A DNA stretch of 64,000 bases from Myotis daubentonii (Eukaryota > Chordata > Mammalia > Chiroptera > Vespertilionidae): contig NC_081844.1 in the NCBI RefSeq assembly GCF_963259705.1, forward strand, positions 19,453,715 through 19,517,714, read 5' to 3'. Numbering within the stretch: the stretch's first letter is position 1; every line of letters begins with the position of its first letter. The notes beneath the pieces are model-generated. The model was given only the letters and a program-made list of their open reading frames with translations. It did not search any database and was not told the DNA's origin. Shown in pieces: positions 11,928 to 61,420 of the stretch. The translations under genes and the position numbers were made by a program.

Positions 11928-14878
11928 TCACTTGAGGCAGACGTCCCAGTGGGAGCTGGCCTTGGATGGGCAGAATTCTGGCTTCTCACCCTGGAGGAGA
12001 CAGTCGTGAGTTGGGGGCCTGAGAGAGACCCCACCCCCACTTGATGAATCACTCTGGCTTACCTGGTACAACTGGCACACGACGGTTAGGAGCTGGCTAA
12101 TGTCTTCCAAAGGTTTCTGCACGAAGCAAGATAGGAGGTCACAAGTGCTACCTGCCCTGACCAGCCCATGCCAGGCCCAGAAGGGGTTGCAAATGGCCCC
12201 AAGTCTGGCCCCTGCCTCCCTGTCTTCCAGACTGGTGGGTACATCCATCACCCTGGTCCCTGCCTGAGGGCCAACCTGAGGGCCACTAGATTCTTACCCC
12301 ATTGACGAGGACCCAAGGCACATACTCATGGGGCGGCTCCAGAGCGTCTGTAAGTTGGGCATTCATGTGCAAGAGCTGTGTGCCACGGTCCCCCATTGCA
12401 CAGTCCATGATGGCATCTGGGGACACCTTCGGGGCATAGATCTGCAGGCACTGAGGGCAGAGGAGGGCCAGTGAGCCTTAGCTATCTCCCCAACAGTCCC
12501 CCTAGGGGCCCCCCAAGCCAAGTTTCTGTTTCCTCACTGGCAATAAGGGACAGTTGGGTTGACAATGTAACATGCATGTAAACAGCAGGTGCTTCATACA
12601 TGCCTGAGTGGAGGCCCCTGAGGCAGAGCTTAGGCTGCTCCTGAGTCCACTCCGACCAGACCTTCAGCCCCTGACTCCTACATTTCCCTCAGAGCTTTGA
12701 TCTGTGCCGTTCCCTCTACCAGGAACACCCATCCTCCAGCTTCCTCAGCATCTCCTCAGGGCTCCCCCTCCTCTGTACCCTGCCAGCCCCGGTATGGTTC
12801 CACAGGGCTGGGGCGTCTCAGGGTGAGTCCTCCTGGGTGGCCTGAATATTTGATGAATGAATAATTGATCAGGGCAGATGAGTCATTCCTTTGGGAGCTC
12901 TTTTTCGTAATCTTCCAGGGAGGTGGGCGGGCCCGTCTTGTCACCCCCATACCCCAGAGGAGGGCCATCATCTGTGTCCCTGCACATTCCTGTTCACGGA
13001 AGCCCAGCTCAGAGGCTGCTCCTAGAGAAAGCACTCCCTCACCTCCCCACGCCCCAGATCCTCCTTCCCTTGACTCACAGACAGAGGCTTAGAAAGGAAA
13101 GAACATTTCCCTGGGGCCTACAGAGAGTGGCTGTTGGGGACAGGACTTGAACCTGGGTCTGAGTGTAGGGAAGGCCAGGGTCCCCCAACCCAGGCCAAGT
13201 AAGAGTATCACTCACTGGCTTCAGGTTGCTCTCCATGTCATCCAGTTCCTCTAAGCAGACAATGGTTAGGAAGGCTGCGTTCCACGTCAGCTGGTCCAAC
13301 AGGCAGGCCTAGGGGTGGGCAGGCAAAGGCATGAGAAGGGCCCAGAGCACGCCGAGACCACTCTGGTAATAACCATGGGCACCGTTAACAAAGCAATGAG
13401 TGGAGACACATCGGCAGGGGAGAGAGCTGGTTCCAGTCCCCTCTGAGCCTGGATTTTACCTCCGTTACCGCCTGAAGCCTCCCAGGCCTCCGTGGGCCCC
13501 ACATGGGGCCCTGGGGCTGCTCACCTCCACCTTGTTCCACTTGCACTCCTCCTCTCCATGCTGGCACGTAAACTCCCACTTGCCGCTGACATTGTGTTCC
13601 TGAAAGGCAGTGAGGTGAGTACCGGCCAGCTCGCCACAGGTGTCTCCCAATCCTGGCCACGGCCTCAGCTTCCCTGGCCTGGTGCCCATGTACCTTGGCG
13701 TTTCCGTAGGGCACCAGAGTGACATTGAGAATATCATAGACCATCAGCCACGTGGGGAACAGCTCTCGGACCAGGAAGAGCCTGCAGCCATCGCACAGGG
13801 CCTCGTAGTAGAGACTCACGTTGACAGGTGGTGAGCGGGGCTTTCCAAGGGACACCTGTGGGCACAGGTAACCGGCCTGTGCAGGAGGAAGGGGTATGAA
13901 GCAAGTTGTAGCTCTGCTTGGTTCTCTTGCAGAAAGAGAGATGCCAATAGTAAGTGCTCCATCCTGAGCGCACTCTTGACTCTAACTAAGGCTTTACTGC
14001 GCCCTTAAGTGTGTTTGGCTGCAGAACAGATGGGACAGACTTGTACACCGCAGGCAATTAATGCATGCACAGCTCTTGCTTTTCTCCAGCTGAAGTGAAA
14101 CCTCTGGCCCAGGGGAACCGTCTACGGTAAGGACTCAAGGCAAGCACATTTCTGGTCCCTGACCTCAATCCTGCCTTCCCAGAGGTGCATACCACAGGAG
14201 ACTAATGGATGCTCATTTGGTGCGACTTCACGCCCAGAGCCTTGCCCCTACACCTGCTCTGACTCCTCTTCCTCCCAAGGGGCCCACTGAACCCTCCCAT
14301 GCTCCCTGCGGAGGTGGCACCTAATAAGTGCTGGCTTCCGGCTCCAGCCGAGGGGCGCAGGCACCCCGGTTTGTGAGCAAGTCGCCAGCCTCGGAGGCGG
14401 GTGTTGGCTGGCGCTCTTCCTTGGCCGAAGTGCATCCGGTAGGGATGCGGGTGCCATGGGCAGGCTTGTCGGGGCTTCCCCTGGCCTCCAAGGGGAGACC
14501 CTGATTCCCACCCCAGATACACACAGTAGGTGCTCAGTGCACCCTCGGGCGGGCCGGGCGGGGACGGAGTGGGGACCGCCGAGCGAGCGTCTCGGCTAGA
14601 GATGGGAAAGCGAAAGTACTCCGAGTGCCGCCAGTGCCTGGAATTACAGGGGGAATTACAGGGGGGATTTCGGCACCGACGGGCGTGTCCCCTGCAGATC
14701 GCGGGCTGCGGGGCCAGGTCTCGGAGGAGGCGAGCCGCCCGCCCGCCCGCCGAGCTGTCGTCCTTACCTTGCAGGGGGCCGCCCCCTCGAGGACTGTGTC
14801 CAGCGGGGACGCGCGCGCCACCGCGGGGACCTGGAGCAGCAGCACCAGCAGGAACGGCAGGAGTGGCGACCAGGCCAT
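11928..14878 (-). CDS. IFI30: IFI30 (GILT), lysosomal thiol reductase (7 exons)
   Basis: Gamma-interferon-inducible lysosomal thiol reductase. It reduces disulfides of antigens in endosomes and lysosomes for MHC class II presentation and cross-presentation. Minus-strand exons: 14768-14878, 13694-13876, 13525-13599, 13216-13308, 12298-12450, 12063-12116 and 11928-11990, all GT-AG and phase 0, giving 243 aa (human 250). The start is the ATG at 14878 in the CpG island. It begins a signal peptide ([15 protein letters not shown], hydrophobic to about residue 23). The active-site CXXC is intact as CDGC at residues 65-68. The GILT signature (C110-QHG-EEEC117, N120, C125) is complete. NXS/T sites include 56 and 101, fitting mannose-6-phosphate sorting. 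Exon 2 has two possible acceptors; the outer one (13876) restores the mouse-like length before the CXXC. Confidence 0.97.
14606..14617 (+). promoter_or_regulatory. IFI30: ISRE-like element in IFI30 intron 1
   Basis: GAAAGCGAAAGT matches the interferon-stimulated response element core GAAANNGAAA with one change from the full GAAANNGAAACT. It lies about 150 bp into intron 1 (150 bp past the exon 1 donor), inside the CpG island of a gene known to be interferon-inducible. Two copies of a GGAATTACAGGGGG motif follow at 14639-14662. Confidence 0.5.
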
Positions 14879-15200
14879 CACAGCGTGGGCACAGGCGCGG
14901 CGACAGGAGCAGTCCGGGGGAGGGAGCGGCCTTTAACCCGGTCGTGGCCCTGCCCCTAGGCCGGGCCCGCCTCCCGGGGCCCACGCCCCTCGGGGCCGGG
15001 CTGGCGTCTCTGGTGTCTGCAATTCCCTCGGGATCTCCCTTTGCAACCCGCCCCTGTCCCCCTCCACCCCCCACCCCTCCATCCCGCCGCCAGGTGCTGG
15101 GACAGCCATCACTTGGCCATCCGGCCGCTCAGCGCTTCCCCTCACCCTCACCCCAGCCCCGCATCTGCCCAGCCCAGACACGTGAAGCTGGGATCAAGCT
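14879..15200 (-). promoter_or_regulatory. IFI30: IFI30 promoter / CpG island
   Basis: GC-rich sequence upstream of the IFI30 start, with a TTTAACC/GGGTTAAAGG weak TATA-like site about 55 bp from the ATG and many GGGCGGGG-type boxes. The transcription start should be within roughly 50 bp of the ATG. CpG density continues through exon 1 into intron 1 (to about 14530). Confidence 0.55.
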
Positions 15201-16193
15201 CCTGGAGCGCAGGTGGGGCGGGAGCTTCAGAGACAGACACAGAGAGGGAGGCGGAAGCGTCTTCTCGCACCACGGAGACCTCTGGGGCAGCTAGGGTGGT
15301 CTAGCCCCCTGTCTCCAGCCGGGGCATCCCTGCACTATGGGGGGCCAGGGAGGGCCGGCGGGACTCCCTACCTGGGAGTGGGCACTGGCTGCACAGCCCC
15401 GAACCCTTTCCCTTGCCTGGCTCAAGACCCCCGTTACTCCTCACCCATGGGCCCTGCCCCTCACCCCAGCCCCAGTCCACTCCCCAGCCCAGATATAGTC
15501 CCGAGGGGTTGACTCAGACTTGGCCACAGCTGGGCCAGAAAGCAGAAGCCAGAGCAGTAGGGCTGCTCACTTCCCCTGGCCCCCACCCTGACTCTAGGGG
15601 GTGGGAGGAAGCTGGTGGTCATTCTTCCCAAGGTTAGGGGTTTTGGGTGGGGAGAGGGGGTGGCCGCGTGCATCCTGGCTCTCAGCAAGCTCCCCTGGGG
15701 TTGGAGCAGTAATTCCTGAAGCCTGAACTATGTCCATGGGTGGGGGTTGGGGATGCCCATGTAGGACCCAAACCAGCAGCCAGCCAGGCCAGGTTAGCCC
15801 CAGGACCGTGCTGGGCACCTCAAGTGATGGAGCCTGTTTCCCAGTCTATAAAATGGGAGAAGAGGGAGGTAGGGGAATAAAGCCACCGTGGAAGACTCAA
15901 AGGCAGAGGGACAGTTGCCTGGGAGGGAGGTGGGGCAGCTGGGCTGACCCTGGGAGGGGGTGACACAGGACAGAAGTGAAAGCAGACAGAATAGCCCTGC
16001 TGGACTGGAAGCTGGGAGTACTGGGAGAACGACTGAGATAGTCACACTTTGCAAGGTCTCACATTCCAGTCGTGACACGGAGTCAGACCTCACAGGAGGA
16101 AACGCGCACAACCTGGCCTGGAATACAGCCAATGCCCCATGGCCACAGCTCCCACAGCCCGCGTCACACACGCTGGGGAAGCGCCAGCCTGCG

Positions 16194-16241
<48 letters not shown>

Positions 16242-17277
16242 CACGGCAACAGCTTGGGACCCAGGCTTTGCCTGAAGTCCCCGTGGCTGGATGATCCACC
16301 CATCCCTTCCCTTTGGATCCTCAGCAAAACCCATTTCCTTCCTGAAGTCTCTGCAAAGCGAAGCAACACGACTTTGGGAGCTAGTTGGGCGCTCTCTCTG
16401 TGCTGGGCAGGATGGAAGAAACAGATAAATACAACTGTTAGGCTCATAGGGCAATGCAATCCTTAACGGCCATTTGTAAGCTTTTCGCCAGAGGAGAACA
16501 AAAGAACAGGAAAAACTTGCTGGGCACCAGGAGTCCAGCCACACAAGGAATGGAAAGTGTCCCGAAGGCACCTGATTGCACACCTGTGTTCCATACCCAC
16601 CAGCTCAGCCCCCAAACCTGCTGGTGACGTTTCCCACCAGTGACTGCCTGTAAAGATGAAACTCTAGCTACTGGGCGCGGCCATTGTCGATCCAGTGGCT
16701 CCTTAGCTCAGCGCTGTGCGGCCCTTCCCTTTGGATAGCTCACCCCCAACCCCTCCCCTTATATAATTTCAGTTTTCTTTAGTCACCATCTGAGATGGCT
16801 ATTTAGCCGGCCCAGGTGCACCATCCACCACGCTCACCTTTCAATAATTGCTCACAATGCTGGATGGACTCATACACATAACCCCAGCTCAGAAAGAGCT
16901 CTGGAGGTGGCGTGGTAGGGGTTGTCTATTGACCGCACTTGGCAATGGGGAAGTTGCACATCACGGTATGGCCGGTGGCTGAGTGCTGGGACTCAAACCG
17001 AGGGGGCCAGTGAAGAGCTGGGTTGGAGTCTGGGGTCCCTTGATTAAGCCAGAGTTCAGGGTTTGAACCTCTCTGCTGTGTGACCTTGGTCAGGTCTCTC
17101 AACTTCTCTGGACATAAGCAGCTACACGAGGGGGAGGGGGCTGGGGTCGTGGGCCCCCATGGGCAGCCTGAGTTAAACTCAAGCCCTTCTCTGTGTGACC
17201 ACGTGAGTGCCAGGCCCCCAGCACACAGTGGCCATGGAGAAGCCTGCCAATAACAGAAGCATCCACTGAGTTCCATG
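15201..17277. other. IFI30-PIK3R2 intergenic spacer
   Basis: No coding exon recognised on either strand. Contains MIR-like text (CTCAGTTTCC/ATAAAATGGGAGA near 15835) and the long alternating purine-pyrimidine tract listed separately. The last part is PIK3R2 3' flank. Confidence 0.5.
16191..16240. repeat. (GC)n(CA)n dinucleotide tract
   Basis: Six GC steps followed without interruption by about eighteen CA steps. A perfect alternating purine-pyrimidine run of this length is a strong Z-DNA former in vitro and is likely to be length-polymorphic. It lies about 1.3 kb upstream of IFI30. Confidence 0.95.
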
Positions 17278-17283
17278 TTTTAT
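17278..17283 (-). terminator. PIK3R2: Candidate PIK3R2 poly(A) signal
   Basis: TATAAA variant hexamer on the minus strand within GGATATAAAACATGG, about 870 nt after the PIK3R2 stop. No AATAAA exists between 16.9 and 18.1 kb on this strand. An ATTAAA at 17593-17598 is the alternative. Confidence 0.4.
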
Positions 17284-18149
17284 ATCCACATCAGTATCAA
17301 CGTACCATACAAAACCCACCTGCCAGCCTAGCTGGGCAGGCAGGAAGGGGGGGGGGGCGGGGAGTGTCCATGGCAGCATAGAAAACCAGGGTTCTTGTCC
17401 CAAAAGAGGAGAAAATGGGTTTACAGTCAAGGAAACAAAATCAGAACCCAACACGATCAAGGAGAAGACTTGAAACTGCATTGAGCGGAGGAGCTGTGGG
17501 CGGCGGTGCCTCTCGGCTGGCCCGGCAGTCCCTGCACAGCCTCGGTTCCTGGGAAGTCTGGGGTCAGAGGGGGCCCCGCTCCTGAGGTTATTTTTAATCA
17601 TTTTGCTTTTGGGGGAGGAGGGCTTCTGGGCAGCAGCTCCATGAGGGGGTAACCAGTGCGGGTTTCACTTCAGGGTTTGGAGGGGAAGTTGGGTCTGTGG
17701 GGCATTGGGACCCGCCCGGCCCCGAATGTCACAGCTGAGGTTCTTGGAAGTGGCCCAGCGAAGTTCCTTCCTGCCTTCTTCCTGCCCGGACCCCAGGTCT
17801 ATGGCTTAAAAAATCAGGGCACCAGGCTGGGGCTGAGCACCCCAGGGGCCTTTGTAAACATGGCAGGTACAGGCAGGGGGAGCTTGGGGGAACCGTAGGA
17901 ACTGGTGGGGGCAGCCAGAGCCGGGGGAGGGCAGTGCTCAGGGGGAAAGGGGGCTTGGGCTGGAGGAGGTAGGCTCCTCTAACAGAGACATAGAGGTGCA
18001 GAGACTAAGAGAGACAGAGAGGACAGAGATGGGGGTAGAAAGAGTGACAGGAAGAGAGAGACTCAGAGAAAGCAAGGGAGAGATTGAGACAGAGAAAGAT
18101 TCACAAAGAAGACACACAGACAGATAAATGGAGTCCTGCTCTGTATGCG

Positions 18150-27505
<9,356 letters not shown>

Positions 27506-27784
27506 TCAGCTGGGAGGGGGCAGGTGGGTCCACTGGGTTGGCTTGAGGTGCTCAGACCTCTATTTCCAGCAAGAAGTTACAGGTGACTACGGGGGATGCT
27601 CATGCCTTGTTTCCTGTCGTTACTGCATGACCCTCACAAGGGTCACTGGTTGCTCCGCCCATCATTCGCCAACTGGTGGGAGGGATCGGCAGCGTGCTCT
27701 CCGGTCACTCCGTTGTTGCGAAGCCCCCTCAATCCGAAGGGCTGGACTGGGCCAGGCCACTCCTTCCCTCCCTCACTCTCTCAC

Positions 27785-27893
27785 GTGGTAGGCCACAGGC
27801 GCCCGAGGCTGGCGGTTCTTCCAGCTGTGCCACATGAGGGGGCCGAGGGCACAGGCTGTCACCATGCTCGGCTGGGGACCAGGGGATGCTGAC
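27785..27893 (-). other. PIK3R2: Candidate 5' cassette exon upstream of the PIK3R2 start
   Basis: A 109-nt minus-strand segment with a good acceptor (T-rich tract and CCCCCTAG) and donor (CAC|GTGAGAG). It contains an ATG open frame of about 30 codons (MVTACALGPLMWHSWKN...). If included it would lie in the 5' UTR as an upstream reading frame. I do not recognise the peptide. Real use in RNA is unproven. Confidence 0.25.
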
Positions 27894-28850
27894 CTAGGGG
27901 GAGACAGGCAAGGCAGGGGCATGGCAGCATAAGCCAGGTCGGACTCCTCCCACCCCCAACTCAGAGAGAGGCCCAAATCCCGGGTTGGAATCCCCTGACT
28001 CACTTGGTAACCTTGGGCTATTTCCTGTCTCTCTCTGGGCCTCAGTTTCCCCAGCTGTAAGGTAGGTGCAATAATAGCTGTTCCTTGGGGTACCTGGCCC
28101 AGATGTACTGTATGCGGGGTACACAAGCTTTGTTAGAGATGGGAAAACTGAAGCTAAGGGCGGGGAGGTCTTGGTCCTGCCAGGAGGCCACGACTCAAAA
28201 CCCCAGGTCTGCCTAACTTCAAGGCCCAGGATGGATGAGAGAAGGTAGCAGCCACATGGCCAGCTAGTTAGACTCAGAGCAGGTAGTGCTCAGGGTGCCG
28301 TGGGAGCCCTGAGGAGGGGTCGGGCCAGCTGAGCACAGGAGGCAGTAGGGGTAGGAAAGGAGGTCCCAGCAGATTACTCACCCCACCTTCCCACAGGCAA
28401 AGGGATCTCTGATCTCTGCAAAGGAGACATGAACAGATGAACAGGAGTCCTGGCTGACTCCGCGCAGGGCCCACAGTAGGTGCTCAGACCATAAGCAGGT
28501 CGGTGGGGGGTGAGAAGACCTCAGCCCCAGGGTGAAAGGTGGCTGGCAGGAGGGCACTGCCGCTGCCCGTGGAGAGGCTGCTGCTTGCAGGGGGATGACC
28601 AACCCCGGGAGTCCCCAGTCAGTGAGAGCTCAGCAAACACACATTCCCAGTCTCAGCTCTGCAGGTTCAGTCCTCCTGAGAGGTTGGGGTGGGGGTGCTT
28701 TTCTAGAGGGCAGGACCCCACTAAAGACAGAAGCAGGCACTGGCCACATGCAAAGGCTTGAAAGTGGGGAGTTGCTTGGATGGCTCTAAGAAAGTCACGG
28801 ACGGTGCAGGACCTCTGCTCGGCAGAGCGTTAGAGGGTAGGAGCATTCCT

Positions 28851-28883
28851 CCACCACCACCACCACCACCACCACCACCACCA
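28851..28883. repeat. (CCA)11 microsatellite
   Basis: Eleven perfect CCA units in PIK3R2 intron 1. Confidence 0.97.
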
Positions 28884-29487
28884 GAGCCCTAGGAGGTGCG
28901 GAAAAGAGCAGAGGCTCCACATTCCAGGGGCCCCCCAACTTACCCGCTCCCTGGCCCCCGTATCCCCATGCTACAGGTGGGGAAACAGGTCCAGAGAGGG
29001 GACGTTTAGAAAACCGCCTGGATTCGCTTGTCTGCACTCGTTTGCACACGCCCGGTGTGCGCACCGGGGACCAAGGCTCCCCTAATCCAAGAGGCCTGGC
29101 AGGGGCTCCGCGGCTGGACGCAGGGCCTGCGCGCTCGTGAGTGTCCAGACGCACACTCAGGCCTGCGTGGACCCCCGGAAGTGGAGCCGAATCCCGACCC
29201 TCGGACCTCACTATGCTCACATAATGCCTGGAGCCCCTCATTTCTGCTTGACGCCCCACTCCCAGCAGGGCCCCCCTCCATTCCTGGCCAAGGCTCCGGT
29301 CCCTTATCTTTGCCTGGAGGCCCCCGATCCGCCCCCTCCGTGCGGGTGGCTGCACGGCTGCCAGGTTGAGCCCGAGGCCTCCCGCTTTCTGTGGTCCCCC
29401 CAGGTCCCACGGGCCGAACTCAGCCTAGGCGCCCGCATTTGCACGCACCCCCAGCCCCGCCTGTCACGCCGGCCGGCCCGGACTTAC

Positions 29488-29631
29488 TGGTCGTGGCCAC
29501 TAACGCCGACGCCGAGGCGGCCGTAACGCGGAGCCGAGCCTGACCCGTGGCTCCACCACGGTCGCCGTCAGCGCCACCGCGGGATCCCCGCCTCCGCCGC
29601 CGCGGTTCCGAATGACCGGGCCCACCCCCGG
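29488..29631 (-). promoter_or_regulatory. PIK3R2: PIK3R2 untranslated exon 1 and core CpG-island promoter
   Basis: A strong donor CCA|GTAAGTCC (exon end 29488) sits in a dense CpG island about 2 kb upstream of the coding start, as expected for the non-coding first exon. The exon start is not determined; it should be within roughly 150 bp. No TATA box. Confidence 0.55.
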
Positions 29632-30135
29632 CGGAAATGGCCGAGCATATTCGGGTCGGGCGGGAGAAGGGAGGCTGAGGAGGAGCCTGGAGACGGCTGA
29701 GGGCTTCCGGAAAGAGCCGAACGTACTCCCGCGGGACTGGAGAAGGTAGGTAGGTAGGGTGTCCCCGAGACAGTCAACATTTCCGGAAACAGCCGAACGC
29801 GATCGGGTCATGTGCGCGTTCCGGAGCGTAGCCTGGTTTAAGGACACCCGAGTGATTCTGGAAATAGCCGAGCGCAATTGGGCCAGACGACTGTTCCCGA
29901 GACTGGGCTCAGCTAGGCTCGCCTGAGCTTAGAAGTTCCCGAGTGACCCCGGAAATGGCTGAGCACCATCGGGTCAGATGAGTGATCCTGAGGCTGGGTT
30001 CGGCTGGGTTCGGCTGGGTTCGGCTGGGCTCGGCTGAGCTTAGAGACGCCCAGCGATTCGGGAATTGGCCAAGAGCACTGCAGTAGGACTGAGCCCCGAG
30101 ACCGCGGAGTTCCGGTGATCTGAGGAGCCCGGGTT
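29632..30135. repeat. Degenerate ~76-bp tandem repeat at the PIK3R2 promoter
   Basis: Six units start with CGGAAA(T/C/G)-GCCGA-type text at 29632, 29708, 29784, 29859, 29950 and 30059, so spacings are 76, 76, 75, 91 and 109 bp. Units share a CGGAAAYRGCCGARCG head, an ATCGGGTC middle and a CCCGAGTGAT end. Units four and five grew by an inner 10-bp repeat (GGCTGGGTTC, four to five copies at 29994-30042). Each head carries an ETS-like GGAA. Confidence 0.75.
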
Positions 30136-30409
30136 TGAAGGCGTTTCCATGGCAACCCAGGGCGTCTGGAAGCAGCTGAACCTACTCCAGCCCAGCTAGC
30201 GCGAGAACACGCCCAACACCAGACCAAATGCAGAGGGACAACTGTTTTCGGCGAGTGGCCGAGGACACTCGGAAACGGGGGCGTGGCCAAAGCTTTCTGA
30301 CCCCGAGTAGAGCTCAGTAAGTAACCGACGCATTTGGCAGAGCTGGGTTTGGGTGGAGATGGGGTCATTTTAGGGCACAGCCCAAGCAAGTATAAAAAGG
30401 ACACAGAGC

Positions 30410-30611
30410 CCTAGCTGGCTTGGCTCAGTGTATAGAGCATTGGCCTGCGACTTAAGGGCCCCGGGTTCGACTGCAGTCAAGGGCACATGCCCCCGTTGCC
30501 GGCTGCATCTCCAGTGTGGCCCGCATGAGGCAGCCAATCAATGGTTCTCTCTCATCATTGATGTTTCTCTCCCTTCCTCTCTGAAATCAATAATAAAAAT
30601 TTTTTTTTAAA
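30410..30611 (+). repeat. VES-type SINE next to the MAST3 poly(A) site
   Basis: Head GCCCTAGCTGGCTTGGCTCAG, box B GGTTCGACTGC, normal middle and a tail ending in T8. It is immediately downstream (in MAST3 sense) of the poly(A) hexamers. Confidence 0.92.
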
Positions 30612-30625
30612 GGATGCAGAAATGG

Positions 30626-30635
30626 TTTATTTATT
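30626..30635 (-). terminator. MAST3: MAST3 polyadenylation signal (double AATAAA)
   Basis: Overlapping AATAAATAAA on the minus strand, 1.98 kb after the MAST3 stop. Another AATAAA at 30906-30911 gives an alternative end. The sequence between 30612 and 32611 should be MAST3 3' UTR and contains L2/MIR relics (for example GAACTCCTACTCATCC near 31730 and AGTAGGTGCTTAATAAAG at 31370). Confidence 0.55.
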
Positions 30636-32611
30636 AACAGAGTCCAGGGCCCCGGACGGGTGTCTGAATGAAACTTTTAAGGGCAGAGCACAGGATGGGT
30701 ACTCACAGGGAGAGGGCAGCAGGTGGCCAGGGCCAGACGCGCCATCAGAAAGAATCTCCGCGAACTCCTACACAGCATTCAAAACCCCCTTTAAATGACT
30801 GAGCCCAGGGTCTGTTTTCACCCCGCCTCCACCCCTCTCCCCTTACTCGGTTTGGGCCCCGGGTCACAAATTCAGGCGTTGGACCTCCTCTTTGTCAATG
30901 TGGGTTTTATTCACTGTCAGCTCCGTGATGGAAGAAAGAAGCAAGTCATGCACAGCCTCGGTCTGGCTCCAACACTTCGGCAGTGCTGGGGGAGGGGCGG
31001 GAGGATGCCGAGCAGGCTGCAGTATGTGGGGAAATGCCTGAAGCCATGTGGGGCACAGCGATCTTGCCAGCCACCTCTCTTGCCAGCCACCTCCCAATGG
31101 GAAACAGCTCTGAGATGCCCCCATGGGTCACACCGCAACATGGGCTGGCTGGAGCCAGCTGTATCTGACATCAGACTGCATTCAGGCTCCCTTGCTGACA
31201 AGGCCCACAGCAGGGCCTGGCTGCATGACTCTCACCAAGCAGTTGTGGGACAAGTCTCTGCCCCTCATTAGGCCTCCGTTGTTTGTCTGTAAATGGGGGT
31301 GATGACACCAGCTCCAGCCTTCCCAAGGCTGGCTGAGGGACAAGACATGAGTAAAAGACCTTGGCACATAGTAGGTGCTTAATAAAGTTACTGGGATTAG
31401 TTTTGTAAACACGAGGAAACTCAGGCACAGAGTGGAGCAATCATTTTCCCAGAGCCAAACCGTGAAGCCAAGGTTCAGACTCAGACTTCACTACCCCCCG
31501 TTTGGGTTTTCGACTCAGTTTCATCCCAGGGAGGCTCTGACACATTGAGGGACCGTCAGAGGGTGTTTCAGACACAGCATGTTCTTGTGCTCACTTGACC
31601 AGCATCGGACATGTGAAATCTTGTCCAGGGTGGACATCCTTCTGCCCTGGCAGTGCCTTTTGAGGCCTCCGCCTCCTGGGGCATTAGTGTCCCCCAGTGG
31701 AGTGGATGACCCCTCTGCCTAGATGTGGTGAACTCCTACTCATCCATTAAAGCCCCAGTTCCCCATCCCCTAAGCCCAAAGGACTAGAGGCAGACTGTAG
31801 CCAGGCTGGTCTACAGAGGGAGGCTGTGATGGTGGGAGGCAGCCTGCAGTATCCAGATCATCATGGGGATGACTGTTTCGTGGTGGAGGGGAATCTAAAT
31901 TAGTCTCTCCAAGTTGGGCCCAAACAAGCGTCCCCATCGGTGAGTCTTGGGTCAGGGATGGGATCAAGTAAAACACAAAAAAACTTTAAAAACAAACAAA
32001 AAATGTTAAAAATACAGAAAAACGAGAACACACACACACGTGTGACTTGTCCAAAGTGCTTCCTTCAGCGCCCCAGAGGCAGGGCCTGCAAACAGGGTCC
32101 CAGTTGCCAGGGGTGGCAGCCTGGCAGCCCCGTCTGGCTTCCGGTGACAAAAAGCAACACATTAGGTTTGCTCTCCCCCTCAGGAGCACGCCTGCCCCTC
32201 CCCCCTCTTCTTCCCCCAAACAAGTTACCTTCACCTTTCTCTCCCAAAGGCCCTTCTCTGCCTCTGTAACTTGCTCCCTGAGCCCCTTTCTTTCAGGGAC
32301 CTTTCTTTTGCCTCGACCTTTCTGAACAAACTTTCTCTTATACTTAAAAAAAAAAAGTAATAAGTTACTCACAGGGATTTGCTGCTATTTACAGTGCCAC
32401 CCTCGTCTCCCACTCCTGCCCTACAGCCCCTGACTGATGGCACCAAAACATGCAGGTGCTAGACTCCACCTTCCAGCAAGAAGCGTGATGCTCCCTGCCT
32501 TCTGGAGTCGCAGGCTGGTGGCTTAGTCTCCATCCAGGTGTCACTTGACTGGACAAACCTTGCACAAGAAACGCACAACTTCCAGGCCAGAGTGAGGCCA
32601 GGTGGGAGGGG

Positions 32612-61420
<28,809 letters not shown>

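Noticed and set aside
14202..15074. A 290-codon open frame on the minus strand at IFI30
   Set aside because: GC-rich shadow across the IFI30 promoter, exon 1 and intron 1 in another frame. No domain; not continuous with the IFI30 frame.
28851..28883. CRISPR or structured tandem array
   Set aside because: Plain trinucleotide microsatellite in a vertebrate intron; no spacers. No CRISPR, operon or prokaryotic feature occurs in the window.
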